Below, in pieces: positions 38,701 through 49,915 of a stretch of DNA of 64,000 nt. Under the pieces are notes generated by a model. The model saw only the letters and a list, made by a program, of their open reading frames with translations, was not told where the DNA came from and searched no databases. Position 1 is the stretch's first letter. Every line of letters starts with the position of its first letter. The DNA comes from Pachypanchax playfairii. Taxonomy: Eukaryota > Chordata > Actinopteri > Cyprinodontiformes > Aplocheilidae. The position numbers were made by a program, and so were the translations under genes. The stretch covers positions 2,210,291 to 2,274,290 of the forward strand of contig SSNP01000044.1 of NCBI GenBank assembly GCA_006937955.1, given 5' to 3'.

Positions 38701-41183
38701 TGAGATTCTCTGCCTAGATAAACTACCCAATTAACCATTTATCTCTTTACCCACTTGTCCATCATCCTTACAGCTATCTTTGTCTTACAGTGACTCAGTG
38801 GTCAAATGTGTACACTCTTATTCTTAGGAATGTTTATTTATGTCTTAAAATAGTGTGCTGTCTCGTTTTTGGGAGTTACTCTGTTGTTAAAGGAAATGAG
38901 CACCACCAAGCTCCAAAGTCATTACTGACTTTTCATCTGGTTGTTTCTCAGTGACAAAAAGGCGTCAGGAGGTAATGACAGTACCTTTGGCCTGAAGAAG
39001 AAGAAGAAGGACATCTGTGGCAAGAAAAATGTAAGACAACAAACGTTTCTTATGAAAGCAAATAATTGAATAATTGTGAAAATGTTTCAAGTTCTTACTT
39101 TTACCTGATAGTGATTGAAACGTAGGGTCAAAAGAAATGGAAGGAACAGCAGCAGTAATTAGGCAGTAATTGCATTTATCTGCACTGGGACTGTATGGCC
39201 GATGTTTCATTGGGAACTCTTAAGTTTTGTTTGACATAGCAGCTGGTGACATCAGGCCACTAAAAATTCAGAAGTGTCATTCAACTAATTAGCAGCTGCA
39301 CTCATCGCTCATCATATCCAATCTGATCATACTTTGGAGAGGTGTTAAATTTCAGGCTGTATGGTCAGTCATAGTGGTGTGCAGCACTAAATCTGTTGTT
39401 AAACTCTTTATCTTTTATATTTTCACTAATCAGAAGTTCTTCTTTCTTGAGTCTGAAAGACTTAACAAAAAAAAAAGAACAGAAAATCAGACTATTACAC
39501 ACAAAGTGGTGTATACAAGTGAGAAAGGGGGAGCAGTAGCCTAAATAAGAAGAAGAATGCTGATAATGGCTTTCTTCACCTTTCTTTGTGGGTGTTGAGG
39601 GCTGTCGGTATCCACACATGTGCCCCCATGTATGCTGCTGTGCCTTCCAGAAATGGCAGCTCCCATTTCCTCTGCTTCAAGGCCCTAATTAACCACACAC
39701 GGGGGGGTGGGGTGTGTGTGTGGAGGGGGTGGGGGGCTGTGAGATATTTCAAAGGACTCAGCTTTTAGATTCTCAAAGCTGAGCTCATTAGAAACCATAA
39801 TGACACAACTGCAGAATGCCAAGTGTGCGCCTTATCTTCTTCTCACTACTGATCGCAGAAAAATAGTCATCATTACTTTGCCAGTTCATGGTCATTTCCA
39901 GGCCTTTGTCAACAGCCACTAAAGCGCCTGATTATTATACTGTTTGTGTGTATGTGTGTGTGTGTTAGCATGGAAGAGAGCATGTGCTCACTTGTATGTA
40001 AAAGCAATATTCATTTAATCTTTGGTGGCTTTAATGTAGTATCTGTAGTGAGATGTCTTTTTGTGTGTTTATGTGTTAGGAATAGATTACTGAGCTTGTT
40101 TCCTAAAACGCTTTCTACGCTTCACATTTCAACTCCTGGCAAATACTTCATTTTGGTTTGTGTCGCCCAATAGCAGCATCTTTGCAGTTAGATTCGATAA
40201 AATACCCAGTAAAAAGTCCCACTTGAGGTCTCTCTGCATTGTTTTGAAGCAGCAGAAGAGCTTGAATGGTGCATGGGAGTGGAAGCTGATAAGTAGGGTA
40301 TTTTAAACAGGGTGAAGGCTTTGCTGCACTATCTGTTCAGGAGAGGATAGTCCACACAGAAGTGATAAAAAGGTTCCTTACTGGAAATTATTACAGTTTT
40401 TTAAGCTGTGCAGTATAATTTGCACATATCGTACACATACCATACACAGCTTTCTCCCAAATAAAGTGGTAGCCTGAGCTTTACTAAACTGACCTTAATT
40501 GTAGAAACATGGTGCTTGATCGCTCTCTTGAAACAAAGATTCTTTTTTTTTTTAACTTTTTTTTTTTTTGTAAATCTGACAAGCTCAAATGAATTTGTGT
40601 TCTGGAATAACATTGTAAATTTAAATAAATGGATGTTTGCAGTTTATTCCTGTTAGAACAGTTAAGCTGCTTTGAATCTCTGACAGTTTTTTAAAAGTAT
40701 AAAATTGTTAAACCCTGAAGAGCAGCCATATCTTAGCAACTCTCAATTAGTCTCAGCCCAACACATAATAAAGATAAATACATGACAGTTTATGACCCTT
40801 TAGACTAACATGTCTAATTAGTCTGTTTTTTGTCTCACTAATAAGCAGACATGAAGAAAAAATATTCTTAGTCTTACAGTCACGTGCTCAGGTGTCATAA
40901 CTTATTTTAGCTTTTTAAATTTGTTTTAACACAATAACATTTTGCATCATTTTTGTAGGAGGTGACCCAGGAGAGTGTGGCAACCTACAGCAACTTGTCT
41001 TTTGAGGAAGTTGTTCAGGAACTCATCAAGCAAAAAGAAGTTGTGAAGAAGAAAGATGCCCATATCAAGGAGCTAGAAGACTACATTGATAATCTACTTG
41101 TACGTGTAATGGAAGAGACACCAAGCATTCTGCGAACACCCTATGAGCCAAAAAAGAAGGCGGGTAAACTTTCTAAGAAGTAA
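26378..41183 (+). CDS. rab11fip2: Rab11 family-interacting protein 2 (spliced CDS, 5 coding exons)
   Basis: Coding exons are 26378-26730, 30470-30873, 33123-33477, 38952-39030 and 40959-41183. All introns are GT-AG, the phases agree, and the frame ends in TAA: 471 aa against about 512 in the human protein. The C2 domain is within residues ~1-140 (start MSLGEQSQKWFPTHVQVTVL), and the conserved block FMRNNMTASMFDLSMK is at 142-157. A basic KLKDKMKGRK follows, then AAHSMSDL at 227-234, which corresponds to the segment holding the MARK2 site of mammalian FIP2. NPF motifs are at 298, 351 and 362. The C-terminal Rab11-binding helix is at ~413-450 with YID at 439-441. The family acts at recycling endosomes, binding Rab11, myosin Vb and EHD proteins. 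The start is chosen by family agreement; a GTG three codons upstream is not used. Odd point: a lysine-rich exon 4. Confidence 0.93.
29041..29520 (+). pseudogene. Possible decayed coding fragment in intron
   Basis: This part of the intron after coding exon 1 is richer in GC than its surroundings. It has short open stretches broken by stops and frame changes, for example TPVFVDYEEFLSSLDQNGRI (about 29309-29368 in one frame), followed after a shift by VYLGLETHIR. The pattern weakly recalls the entry into a TBC (Rab-GAP) domain, but I cannot establish homology. It could equally be an unrecognised repeat or chance. No intact exon is supported. Confidence 0.2.
30470..30873 (+). CDS. rab11fip2: rab11fip2 coding exon 2
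   Basis: The acceptor is TCATTTTAG at 30469 and the donor GAGAGCG|GTGAGG after 30873. Codon 118 is completed as D, followed by WYPLESKPGKRKK. It ends the C2 domain and encodes the highly conserved MTASMFDLSMK, the basic KLKDKMKGRK stretch, and the serine-rich AAHSMSDL segment. Reading on past 30873 stays open for 18 codons, so intron retention would give a short alternative C terminus; nothing else supports that form. Confidence 0.92.
31014..31835. mobile_element. piggyBac-like non-autonomous element
   Basis: TTAA at 31014-31017 and again at 31832-31835 flank an 814-bp segment. Its ends are inverted repeats: CTCATTCAGTGCCA on the left, and the reverse complement of TGGCACTGAACGAG on the right (one mismatch). 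The left end repeats AGTGCCATTGA followed by a TTGACGTC word twice within 80 bp. TTAA target duplication is the hallmark of piggyBac elements. No transposase frame is present. It lies in the intron between coding exons 2 and 3. An 11-base G run is at about 31226. Confidence 0.75.
33123..33477 (+). CDS. rab11fip2: rab11fip2 coding exon 3 (NPF motifs)
   Basis: The acceptor is TTCTTCTCTAG at 33122 and the donor GCCAG|GTAGTC after 33477. Encodes SPHRRS-like SGPHRRSQSE, DPFTDISDTLPQKYATLPR and VSLLERVTGKKEGRK, all with clear mammalian FIP2 counterparts. Three NPF motifs (NRNPFEV, SPNPFSV, NTNPFSA) would bind EH domains of EHD and Eps15-type proteins. The last two are only 11 residues apart. Confidence 0.93.
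34009..36004 (+). mobile_element. Harbinger-like element with SANT/Myb gene remnant
   Basis: The ends are GGGTCTCATTTATAA and its exact reverse complement, with CTG duplicated outside (34006-34008 and 36005-36007). A 3-bp target duplication fits PIF/Harbinger. Between about 35388 and 35770 a frame reads KRNFTEAEIEVLVGEVEKQK and then STEWHRVAEAVNAVSSSER, the Myb/SANT-like DNA-binding partner protein of these elements. It is frameshifted in an A run near 35571-35579. The transposase proper is missing. A hAT element interrupts this one 81 bp inside its left end; without it and its 8-bp duplication the element is about 916 bp. Intronic, between coding exons 3 and 4. Confidence 0.8.
34098..35169 (+). 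mobile_element. hAT element nested in the Harbinger copy
   Basis: 1072 bp with terminal inverted repeats TAGGGATGGGACGA / TCGTCCCATCCCTA and a perfect 8-bp target duplication GTAAGTTT at 34090-34097 and 35170-35177, as expected for hAT. Subterminal copies of ATATCG and TATCGTATCG words are at both ends. Inside, 34185-34400 encodes a transposase fragment starting LITDVQTRWNSTYDMLARYL, a typical central hAT segment. The zinc-finger and C-terminal dimerisation parts are absent, so the copy is non-autonomous. Confidence 0.88.
36170..36240 (-). mobile_element. Short antisense LINE-tail fragment
   Basis: AAATCACAACAAAAG, ATCTCAAAGCATTTACA and related words match, in antisense, the GGCGCTATATAAATAA-type tail region of the L2-like LINEs seen elsewhere in the window. 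Too short to classify firmly. Confidence 0.4.
36430..37575 (-). pseudogene. Decayed Tc1/mariner-like transposase element
   Basis: Minus-strand reading gives VVFTDENRF (first catalytic Asp context), ERVWRSCGEYYADIVQHD, FLEDKGIYTI, and NLNPTGHLREIMF in place of the usual PDLNPIEHLW, in the right order. Many stops and frameshifts interrupt it. The final region (37370-37560) carries the non-coding end, with GGCCTCCACCTGCAGAACG and TTTTTGGGGTCATCCCATTG. It belongs to a different Tc1-like lineage from the intact copy at 18.1 kb. The catalytic Glu position appears substituted, so it is dead. Located in a rab11fip2 intron. Confidence 0.75.
38952..39030 (+). CDS. rab11fip2: rab11fip2 coding exon 4 (lysine-rich)
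   Basis: The acceptor is TTTCTCAG at 38951 and the donor AAAAAT|GTAAGAC after 39030. The 79-nt exon encodes residues 371-397, including FGLKKKKKDICGKKN. It brings the frame from phase 2 to phase 0, so skipping it would break the reading frame into the Rab11-binding exon. The sequence does not resemble the human segment between the last NPF and the C-terminal helix. Confidence rests on splice sites and phase. Confidence 0.8.
40959..41183 (+). CDS. rab11fip2: rab11fip2 coding exon 5 (Rab11-binding domain)
   Basis: The acceptor is TTTTTGTAG at 40958 and the stop TAA is at 41181-41183. Encodes 74 residues: the helix LSFEEVVQELIKQKEVVKKK, then HIKELEDYIDNLLVRVMEE, the FIP Rab-binding motif that dimerises and holds Rab11/Rab25, then TPSILRTPYEPKKKAGKL. 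The match to vertebrate FIP2 is nearly residue for residue. Confidence 0.95.
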   Translation, partial: EVTQESVATYSNLSFEEVVQELIKQKEVVKKKDAHIKELEDYIDNLLVRVMEETPSILRTPYEPKKKAGKLSKK

Positions 41184-42323
41184 ATTTGGGGGACAAAAAA
41201 GTAATAATAATAATGAAACACTGGATAAAAAGTTGCCAAGGTTTAGCAGCTTCTACGGTATCAGTATGTTTTGGTTAAGGGAGCAAATGGGACCAATCAA
41301 AGTTGTTTATTTTAGGTTTCTGTTTCTCTAGATTTTCTGGATATTTTTTTTTTGTTATGTCAGGTCTTTTTGTTTTTTGCAGTCTTTTTTTGCAATATTC
41401 ATGTTTCACAATGTCTTTTATTGAATGTTGTTGTGCATAAAACTGTACTTAAACGAGTGATTCATCAAAAGCTTTGTTAGAAAATCAAAAGTAAATTTTG
41501 GATGACGATACATTAAGCTATGTTCTTCATTTGGGAGACATGTCTGCCTGCTGCAAAGAGAAAATACTTCCAAGTTTGCACCTATAAGGCCCTCTAGATG
41601 CAGTTCTATGCAATCAGCTGAAAAATGGTCCTATACTTGATAAGATGAAGATTTAGTTACTGTGTTTACAATTGAATACAAACCTCATTAAACATTTAGG
41701 AGGATTAGCTTTTTTCCCCAAGTTGATTGTTACACTTAGATGGATTCAGATTGGATGATTCATAAATATTCTTAGATCATATAAAGAATATATACACACA
41801 TAAATGGGAGTCAAGTGTGTCTTTAGCTTATTACATTGTACATTTTTTCAAGAGTAAATGCATGTTCCATAAATGATCCGTTCATTCATCTGTAATAATT
41901 TGTGATAAGTATAATTGAATTTGTTTGGACCCAGGGTCTCACGGTTGTTCACTGTTACTGAATATAAGTGCAATATAATCATTACTTCAACGTATTGCTT
42001 TATATTCTACTGATAATGTTTTTGTTTACACTGTCATATTACTTTTGAGTTAAACTCATCCTGTAGTATTGATTTAATTGGTACGACTGCTTACCTCAGT
42101 CTCTACTAATTAACTAATTAACCAAACTTCTTCTTCAGTTATGCAGAACATTGTATTAATGGGGTTATTTGCTGCACATATCTTTATTTATGCTGCACAA
42201 TTTTTATCTGCAAGTAATTTTGTAACACAACACATGAACTTTCACCATCTGTTCTACATGTTGCCAAACTGATTGATTCATTCAGTCTCAATGCACACCC
42301 TTGAACTGTTAGAACAGTTTGAA

Positions 42324-42329
42324 AATAAA
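42324..42329 (+). terminator. Candidate proximal poly(A) signal of rab11fip2
   Basis: AATAAA 1140 bases after the stop codon, in GAAAATAAACCTTGAACC. The downstream C and A runs are not a typical GT-rich element, so its use is uncertain. Confidence 0.4.
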
Positions 42330-44920
42330 CCTTGAACCCCCCCCCCCCAAAAAAATGGGCATTTTACTGTCAACAAAAAGTATAGTGGATTCAGCTAAAT
42401 TAGGTTTGATGAGGTTTGAACACCATACTTCTGATTGAATCAAATCTAATATGATTATATTGCACTCTTGCTACAGCTCTGGCGGACATTTAACAATAGT
42501 TTTAATCAGACCCAATTTTTTTTATTTGTACTGCAGGAGGAATATACTGCTGCCAAGTGCCAGGTGTAATACATTTACTTTTAAGACTTGTAATGGGATA
42601 CGCACTTAAATAATAGTAACATCAAAATGGTTTTGCAATTCTGAAATAGGTCAAAACTACTTAACTGATTTAACATTATTATGATGGTATGAAAACAAAC
42701 ACAGTGACTCCAAGACCATGAAGGAACAGTTGCAACTTTTTGTACTGTGTGTTGTGGAGAAGATGATAAAAGTAACTGTAAAGTTGGCGTAAACATCTAT
42801 AAAATATGTTTGAAGGAAACGCACTGCAGTACCGGGACAAACCTACTAAAAAGTTTTATTGCTTTTCAATGTGTTTCTAATTGTTCTAACAATATGTCAT
42901 ATAGTGCTGTGATTTTAATACCAGACAAAGAGAAACACAGTAAAATGCTTTATTTTTTTCTGGGGGAGGGGCACACACCCTCGTGGCGCTTTAAAATAAT
43001 ACTTTTACAAGACATCAAAATTGATAATAATATCTGATTTAATACAGTGCCATTCGAAGTTTTTTGAATCATCAACCAGACTGTCATCTATTTTTGCTCA
43101 ATTTGCCCTAAATATAGATTAATAACCGTTTTTTAAAATTTTGTTACTGTCATTTTTTAACATGTTCAACAACACATTATTTCTTTTGACAGAGTTGTAC
43201 CAGTTCTTAATATTAAAGCAGGAAAAGGTTAAATCTACACTCTTGGATATATGCACCTAAACTGTGCCTCAGTCTTTTTCGACATTCGTTTTCCAAAACA
43301 TTCCATAGACTTCCGTTTGAGTAAGATACGAGTGTGTTTTCTGGTTCACTGAGTTCTAATAAGAGATTGTTGATATTTGTTTTAGGTAAACAACAACTGG
43401 TTGTCATTTTGTTCACAATTATCTGTTTGACAGCCTCGCTGTCGTCACAGTTTTGTCTTATTTACAACTCAGTATGTTAATTAATTGTTCTGGAATCCAT
43501 TTTTCTCCATCTTAAATCAACTCTTCTTTATTCTGCCAGTTTTTCGAGCTGCCATGCAGCTTTTGGATCTTACCTGCAGGTACCAAATTTCATCTTGGAA
43601 TCTGGGATGACTTTGCCATATTCTGTGAGATGTTAGTAGTTTTAGGTTTACATATTAAACTTTTTATTTCTACATGATGGAAAGAGCATTGTGTACAATG
43701 TTAAACATGCTTTGTATCAATGTCATAATATTCATGTTTTGTGTCACAGTTTTTGCAACAAGTGATGAACCACCTTGTTCTATTTACTGGCTTTGTTTTA
43801 TTTTTCTACTACATCTGTTTTAAATTACTTTACAGTTGTGCAATGTGTTATTAACCTCTTCACTTTGTTTCTACAAAGTCTGAAAACCTCCTACAACATC
43901 TGGAATGTTCACCATCATAAACAAAAGTGTTTTTCATGAATGTCTTCCCTCTTAGAAAGTTATTTTTTTATAATTTGCTGCTGCTGTCAAAGTATTTGGA
44001 TGTGATCTGTTGGACTTTACCAAATTTTCACTGTAATGAATGTATTTTTGACTTTGAAATGTTTTGTTGCGTGAGGTGTAATGTAAAGTACATGATCAAA
44101 AACACTCACTTGCCTTTAAAGTATTGGTTTGCCTGAATTGATCATTTCATCTGTGATTTCTTTTATCTCGTTTTTGTTTGGACTAAACTCAACCTCTTCA
44201 CTTTGAACAAGTTACTCTTTAAAACGTGTTATTTTGTAAAGCCATTAATGTTTAAGTCAGGCGAGTATTATTTAAGGTTAATGAATGGGTTCTGTAGATG
44301 AGGAGAACTTCACGCTACTTTACTTCACTTACTTACTCACTTTGTATAAACTTTGTAGTTTGTTTTGAGTTGTAGAGTACTCTACTTAACAAGAACCACT
44401 TCAAATACAATCAGGAATTTAACATCCAAGTGGTAAAACTGACATATAGATGAGCTATTATTGAATTCCTTTTATAAGCAAAGTAGATGCATGTTTCTTG
44501 CAGTGGCATCTCATTACTACATGTATCAGTGTAAACTTGTTGATTTAAAATCAGGTGATTTGACCTTCCGCAAATCCCCATTGCTTTGCTTCAGTGTCAG
44601 CAAAATCTAAAACATAAGGTTTGACAACCTTTAATGAGAAATAAATTTGGATCCCGAGGTTATTTAGTTCAAATTTAAGCCTGAGGGTGGCTAGTTGAAT
44701 TAATTCATTTTTGCCTGTCATTTATTTTTTTGGCTTGATAAGAGCATTCACTTTATGCTTTAACATAATTGAGTGCTTTGGTAGATGTCACCCGAAAACA
44801 CAAATCATAGTGAAAAGCATTTTGAAATTATTCTCTCACACCACAGTGTCAGAGATACAGTGTTCAGAAAAGAGTTGGATCATTATGGTCGTTTCTTGCC
44901 TTTTTGCATAATTGTTATCC

Positions 44921-44926
44921 AATAAA
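44921..44926 (+). terminator. Candidate poly(A) signal
   Basis: AATAAA in TTATCCAATAAATGTCAG, about 3.7 kb after the rab11fip2 stop codon. Confidence 0.35.
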
Positions 44927-45810
44927 TGTCAGTAAATGAATATTCACAGCAATCCAAAAGCTTGCAGGCAAGTTATCTAGAAACACTAGCTTGTTTAATA
45001 ACCTATTGTGATAGTTTTGGTTGTGTTTCACGTAGTGTTATGGGTTGCCCAGTTCAACAAACAGGAGAAATATGTGATGTTTTTACCTTTGTTGTGGCAG
45101 CTTGCATTGAAACCCTCTACAAAGATCTTCCTGTTCTCATCTGGCATGCCTTTTCTGATTGCTGTAGGACACAAACAGCTGCCAGACTGTAAGACATGAA
45201 CATCATGACATCTAAATCCTCTGATGGTACTTATAATGTTGCATATAAATTTAAAAGAAATGATTGTTCATGAAGGATTTCACAAAGCTTTGCTGAGTTT
45301 TTTTACTTGTTTTTTAGTGCACACGACACCACAATGACATGAGTTGGGTTTAGTGCCTGAAGATGTTTAAGGCATAAAATGACGTTTGATACGAGGACTT
45401 TGGTACATGTTGATGAGTGTTTAGGTGAAACATTTTTCATTTTAACTCAAACACACATGCTGAATTGTGTGTTTTTTTTCTATGTTGGAATTCTTTATTC
45501 CTGAAAACTGAGCTTTGTTTATTATCACATTAAGGCTTCAAACTCACAGGATTATTTGGTTGACAAAACTGAAAGTTGAAAAGCTTTTTTTAAAGATTTT
45601 TTTTTTTTTTCAAACGATCCAAAGTGCTGGGCCTTATATCTGCGTGTCTGGAGATCAGAATGTATTTATTAGTAGTAGTTTAATAGTAGTTTAGTTTAAT
45701 AATCCTTCATTTTGTGTTGTCCTATTATCAATTTTAGAAATTTAAAGAAATGTTTCTGTTTTTACATAATTTAATTTGAAAGGCACATACTAAACTGTAT
45801 TTGCTATTTC

Positions 45811-45816
45811 AATAAA
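45811..45816 (+). terminator. Candidate distal poly(A) signal
   Basis: AATAAA in TTTCAATAAACTCACTC, followed within 35 bases by a T/G-rich stretch (GGTATTTTGGTGC), the best-looking cleavage context of the three. Confidence 0.45.
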
Positions 45817-45830
45817 CTCACTCTAAAGGT

Positions 45831-48149
45831 ATTTTGGTGCTTTATTAATTTCTTTTTGGTCACAAAAGCACTTTTAATCCCTAATGACATTCAACTTTTA
45901 TAATTGACAATAGCATATTTCAGCCAGTTAATCTAGTTAATCAAACCCACCAGTGTAATGCTGTGTTCCTTTTTACATAACACTTCCTTTATTATTTATT
46001 TAATTTTATTTTAAATATTCTTACTCACTTTAACTTTTCTAAGATTTCACTGACAGTTATACCTTGCTTTGCCTTTCTGACAAGTGAGTTGAGACAACTT
46101 TGGTTTTTTCCTTTTTAAAACAGGTCTAACTTTTGTTTTCTGTGCCATCCTGAGAAGTGCCTGATAATTGAATTAGTTGAACCCTAATTTAAACTAATCT
46201 TTAAATTTATAATGTATAGCAATACTATATAAAGTTGTTGTGGAACAAACTATTTTTTTATACCAGCTGATCCTATAATGGATGGCACACCTTAACCTTG
46301 TCTCAAACAAGTAAAACATGATATCTTCCCTTTCTCCTCAGTCTACTCATATCAGTAGACCTGCGTCTTAACAGTAGGTGCACTGCATTAGAAATAGAGT
46401 TAAATTAGTTGGTTTTTTTTTTAACAGCCTCTCAATGCAGTGCTTAAAATGTAACTATGCTGACAAGATGCTTATAGAATTTAAAGAGAACTTCTGGGTG
46501 AATTCAGCAAGTCGTTTTTTGTAATCTTCCATGTATAGCTGACAGTTCCTGAAAAGAAATGCATGTGTAATTGGGTCTTTATGGAGTTGTCACCTGTTGT
46601 ATTTATAAGGTAATTGGCATCCTCATTGTCATCTTCATGCGTTCATCAACAGATTGAATTTCACAGATCCCATCTTCTCTACAGCTGTAGCGTGTGTCAT
46701 TTGAGTGCCTCTTGGATTAATGCCCATTAGATCATTGTGAATTATATCATTGCTGTAATTTGAGGAAATATATGACAAATGTCTTGTGTAAAATTCTGTG
46801 GGTACAAAACAATTCAAGCATGTCAGAAAGCCCTTGCCACAGGTCACCTGCACAGCCCTTTAAATATGGATGGGCATCAAGGCAAGGATCAGTGTCACCC
46901 AGCACGCGTCAGTAAATGGGAGTGCCTCAAGCAATCATGGAGAACCTCAGATGACAAGAAACTTCAGCAGATGGACAAGGTGTTTTTGAGGAAAAAAACT
47001 GACCTGTTTGGGCAGCTGGCCTAAACTTGTTGAATGATCAAGGGCCAGATGTCAAGGGATTCCAAATCCCAGGAGAATCAGACCCCGCCCACTCATCTAA
47101 GGAAGGGTTTTCTATTGTTAACTAGTTAACTCATTTGAATAGATGCTTGTAAATCAGGTGTCAAATGGGCTCAGGATCCATGAATTGTATTATGTCATTG
47201 TCTTCCTCTGATAGCTGCCACGCGTCTGGTATCAACTGAACAAAGCCGAACAGCGAACAATGTTTAGGGATACAAACAAGAGCTCAGACATCTATAAAAG
47301 GGGCAGAAGCTATTACGTTTTAAAAGTTTTTTTGTATTTCAGTAAAAACATACAAAATAAAAAATCCATTCTCACCAGAATTTTTGTTCTTGTGTTAACA
47401 GAGAAATTTAAAAAAACATTTGTTTGGTTATTTATAAGGAAGGCACAGATAAATTGTCAACCAGATATGGAAGAAAATTGAAATCCGATCAAAAAATAAT
47501 TTGACACTTGTTTGTTTGCTTGAACATTGTGCTCTAATTTTTTATGCAATTTATTTTCTGACACTTAAACTTTAGGGATTTTTTAAACTGGTTCCATTTA
47601 AAAAGTAATAACTTAAAAATAATGCCTAACACACATATAGGAAGTCACAGGAAGTGAACTGAGTTCTTAATTGAGGCAGACTAGTCAAGATGGCCAAATG
47701 TGACAAGGACTCAGACCTGTGTAATCATAACCATCTACAGTTTTTCTTCTCTCCAAGGTAATTGTGTTTGTATATTATCGTGTTTTGCATATTACTGATA
47801 CACTTGTTACAGAAGAAAAAAACTGTAGTCTTATTGAGAATTTTAAAGTGTTAAAAGTTTACCCGTGCATAAGATTTGTTTCCCACTAATTCACTGTTCT
47901 CTTCAAAGAACAATTCTGATACTTTACTATGCAAAAACTTTCTTGTATATACCAAAAATTATTTCACAAAAGACCAAAACCTCCCATCATTCAAAAAGAT
48001 TTGTGTTGCAAAAGCAACACGTAATTATGACTTAATCGCACTAGGTGCCACTGCTGAGTTCTAAAAATTTGTCCCGTTTACTTTTATATGTGTAAACTTA
48101 AATTTAACATTTTGATCATTGAGAGCAACAACACAAACCACTTATGCTC
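45831..48149. other. Gene-free intergenic DNA
   Basis: No gene or bounded repeat recognised. Short frames near 46.8-47.0 kb have no family resemblance. Confidence 0.5.
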
Positions 48150-48540
48150 AGAACACCATGCCCACAATGAACCATGGTGGTAGTTGCATTATACTGAGGG
48201 GGTCAGATGGATGGTGCAAAATCAAGAACAATTTGTGACAGAAACCTGTTTGAGCCTTCCAGAGATTTAATGTTGGGGCAGAGTTTCACTACCAAAAGGA
48301 AAAAAACTCCAAAAGAAACACTTAAGTGTTTTTTTGAGAAACTAAGAAATGTAATGAATTGACCATGTCAAAGTCCAGGTCTTAATACAACTGAGAATCT
48401 TTAGTAGGATTTTAAAGATTACAGTCTGTTGAACATGAAGGAAGCCTCACTAAGAGTATGTGAAAGAAATAATAGTTTTTGAAAGCTTTCTTGAACAATC
48501 TTTTAACTGGTAGTGTCTTTTTGTGGTATTAGTTACAATA
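48150..48540 (+). pseudogene. Very old Tc1-like transposase fossil
   Basis: The + strand reads NTMPTMNHGGSCIIL, then remnants of the FQ-RFNVGAE region, and CQSPGLNTTENL in place of SPDLNPIENLW, followed by a lysine/aspartate segment. The order and spacing match a Tc1 catalytic domain, but stops and small deletions are frequent. Ends and inverted repeats are not visible. It is much more decayed than the copy starting at 49916. Confidence 0.6.
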
Positions 48541-49913
48541 ATCATATAACATGACTGTAATAACACTGACTTTTAAAATGTATTTACTAAATGGTTATAT
48601 TTAACATTTTTCCCACAGTCCTTTTGTGTGTTTGTTATCATGATATGGTTGTAGTCATTTAAACTGCTTGATCTATGTTATTTTGAAAAGTTCATTTTGC
48701 AGCTATGATTTGTGCTGATCACAGCAACCATAACCAGAGGCATATAGACGGCTCAATGGATAAATCAAATTAAAACTTAAATACTGTTGCTCAGTAAAGC
48801 CATGCTAAAACTGGAGTAATAGAGTCAATCAGTCAGTCATCTCCTGACTACCCAGCATATGAGAGCTCTGCTGGAATGCTGTTAAGCTGCAGATGTACCA
48901 GCAAAATTACTTCAGAGGAGATTTACCAGGCCGTAAATCCTGACGTCAGTAGGATAGCTGTAGCCATTTTTTTTACGATAAAGAAAAAATTGCTATGTGT
49001 AACTTGTTTTAAGAACATCGTGATTAAAGAGTCACTTTGAAGAACTCATATTTATTGTGGCAGAGAAATTGAGTGTTTTCAACCAAATAACATGGCCTCA
49101 AAATAATGATCGGAACCACTGCATATTTTGTAATGTTTTGACAGTTAAGAATGCAAAAATGTTTTATGATAAACCATGTAAGGCCGACTAATGTTTCTCT
49201 CCTGCTCATTCATAATCTGTAACTATGATTAATGCTCTTTTTTGGGGGCCTTTCCCCCAATCTCAGGGGATATAACATTCTTAAAGTCAATAAACATTCT
49301 CACTCTGAGGTGTTATGGTTTCTGAAAGCATGTGATGGAGTAACCTATTTTATTTGAGCAATTTTTGTGTAAATAGTAGGCAAACAACAAACACAGTCTA
49401 GTCAAAGCAAAATAGTCCCCATTGGCATCAGATTGTTGGCAAGGGCTCAGTGTCATTATTGCTAATTAAAATGTACAAATATGCTGTCTGGCACTTGACT
49501 CATCATTTTCAGTGGGTCATTTTTTTCGAGCTCGAAAAGTGCCAAGGTAGACAAGGTGAGAGCACGAGTACCAGTTGTGATCCTGTAGTGTGTGCTCTGT
49601 GGGCAGACCTCAGCTCAGCTGGCATACATCTGAATGATGCCTTCAGCTGCCAGAAGCCAAACAACTCCAGGTTTAATGGGAGTGTGTTGCTCATTTTGGG
49701 CTAAGGTTAGTAAAGTCTGCCAGTCTTTTCGAGTGTCTGGTCTCTCATAGGGAGCTCCAGCTTGAATTGACAATCATGATCCCTGGTTATCTTACTGATG
49801 AGGAAGGTGACTAGAACTAATTGTCAGCTGAAAATATTTCTGTCACTGCAACCTGAACAAACAGAAAGCATTTAACTGTTTCTTAAATGAATCAGACTTC
49901 TGTCTGCTTCATA
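48541..49913. other. Gene-free intergenic DNA
   Basis: No gene recognised. A moderately complex stretch at about 49540-49690 is a possible non-coding conserved element, unverified. Confidence 0.5.
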
Positions 49914-49915
49914 TA

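Larger units (their letters stand above)
41184..45830 (+). other. Probable rab11fip2 3' UTR and downstream DNA
   Basis: Starts directly after the stop codon. It is T-rich and AT-rich, with no recognised repeat insertion or coding frame, which suits a long 3' UTR. Possible cleavage points follow the AATAAA signals at 42324, 44921 and 45811. Which one is used cannot be decided from sequence. A C10 homopolymer sits just after the first signal. Confidence 0.5.

Noticed and set aside
46635..47024. Short frames near 46.8 kb
   Set aside because: No family resemblance and no supporting exon signals. They lie past the likely rab11fip2 end.
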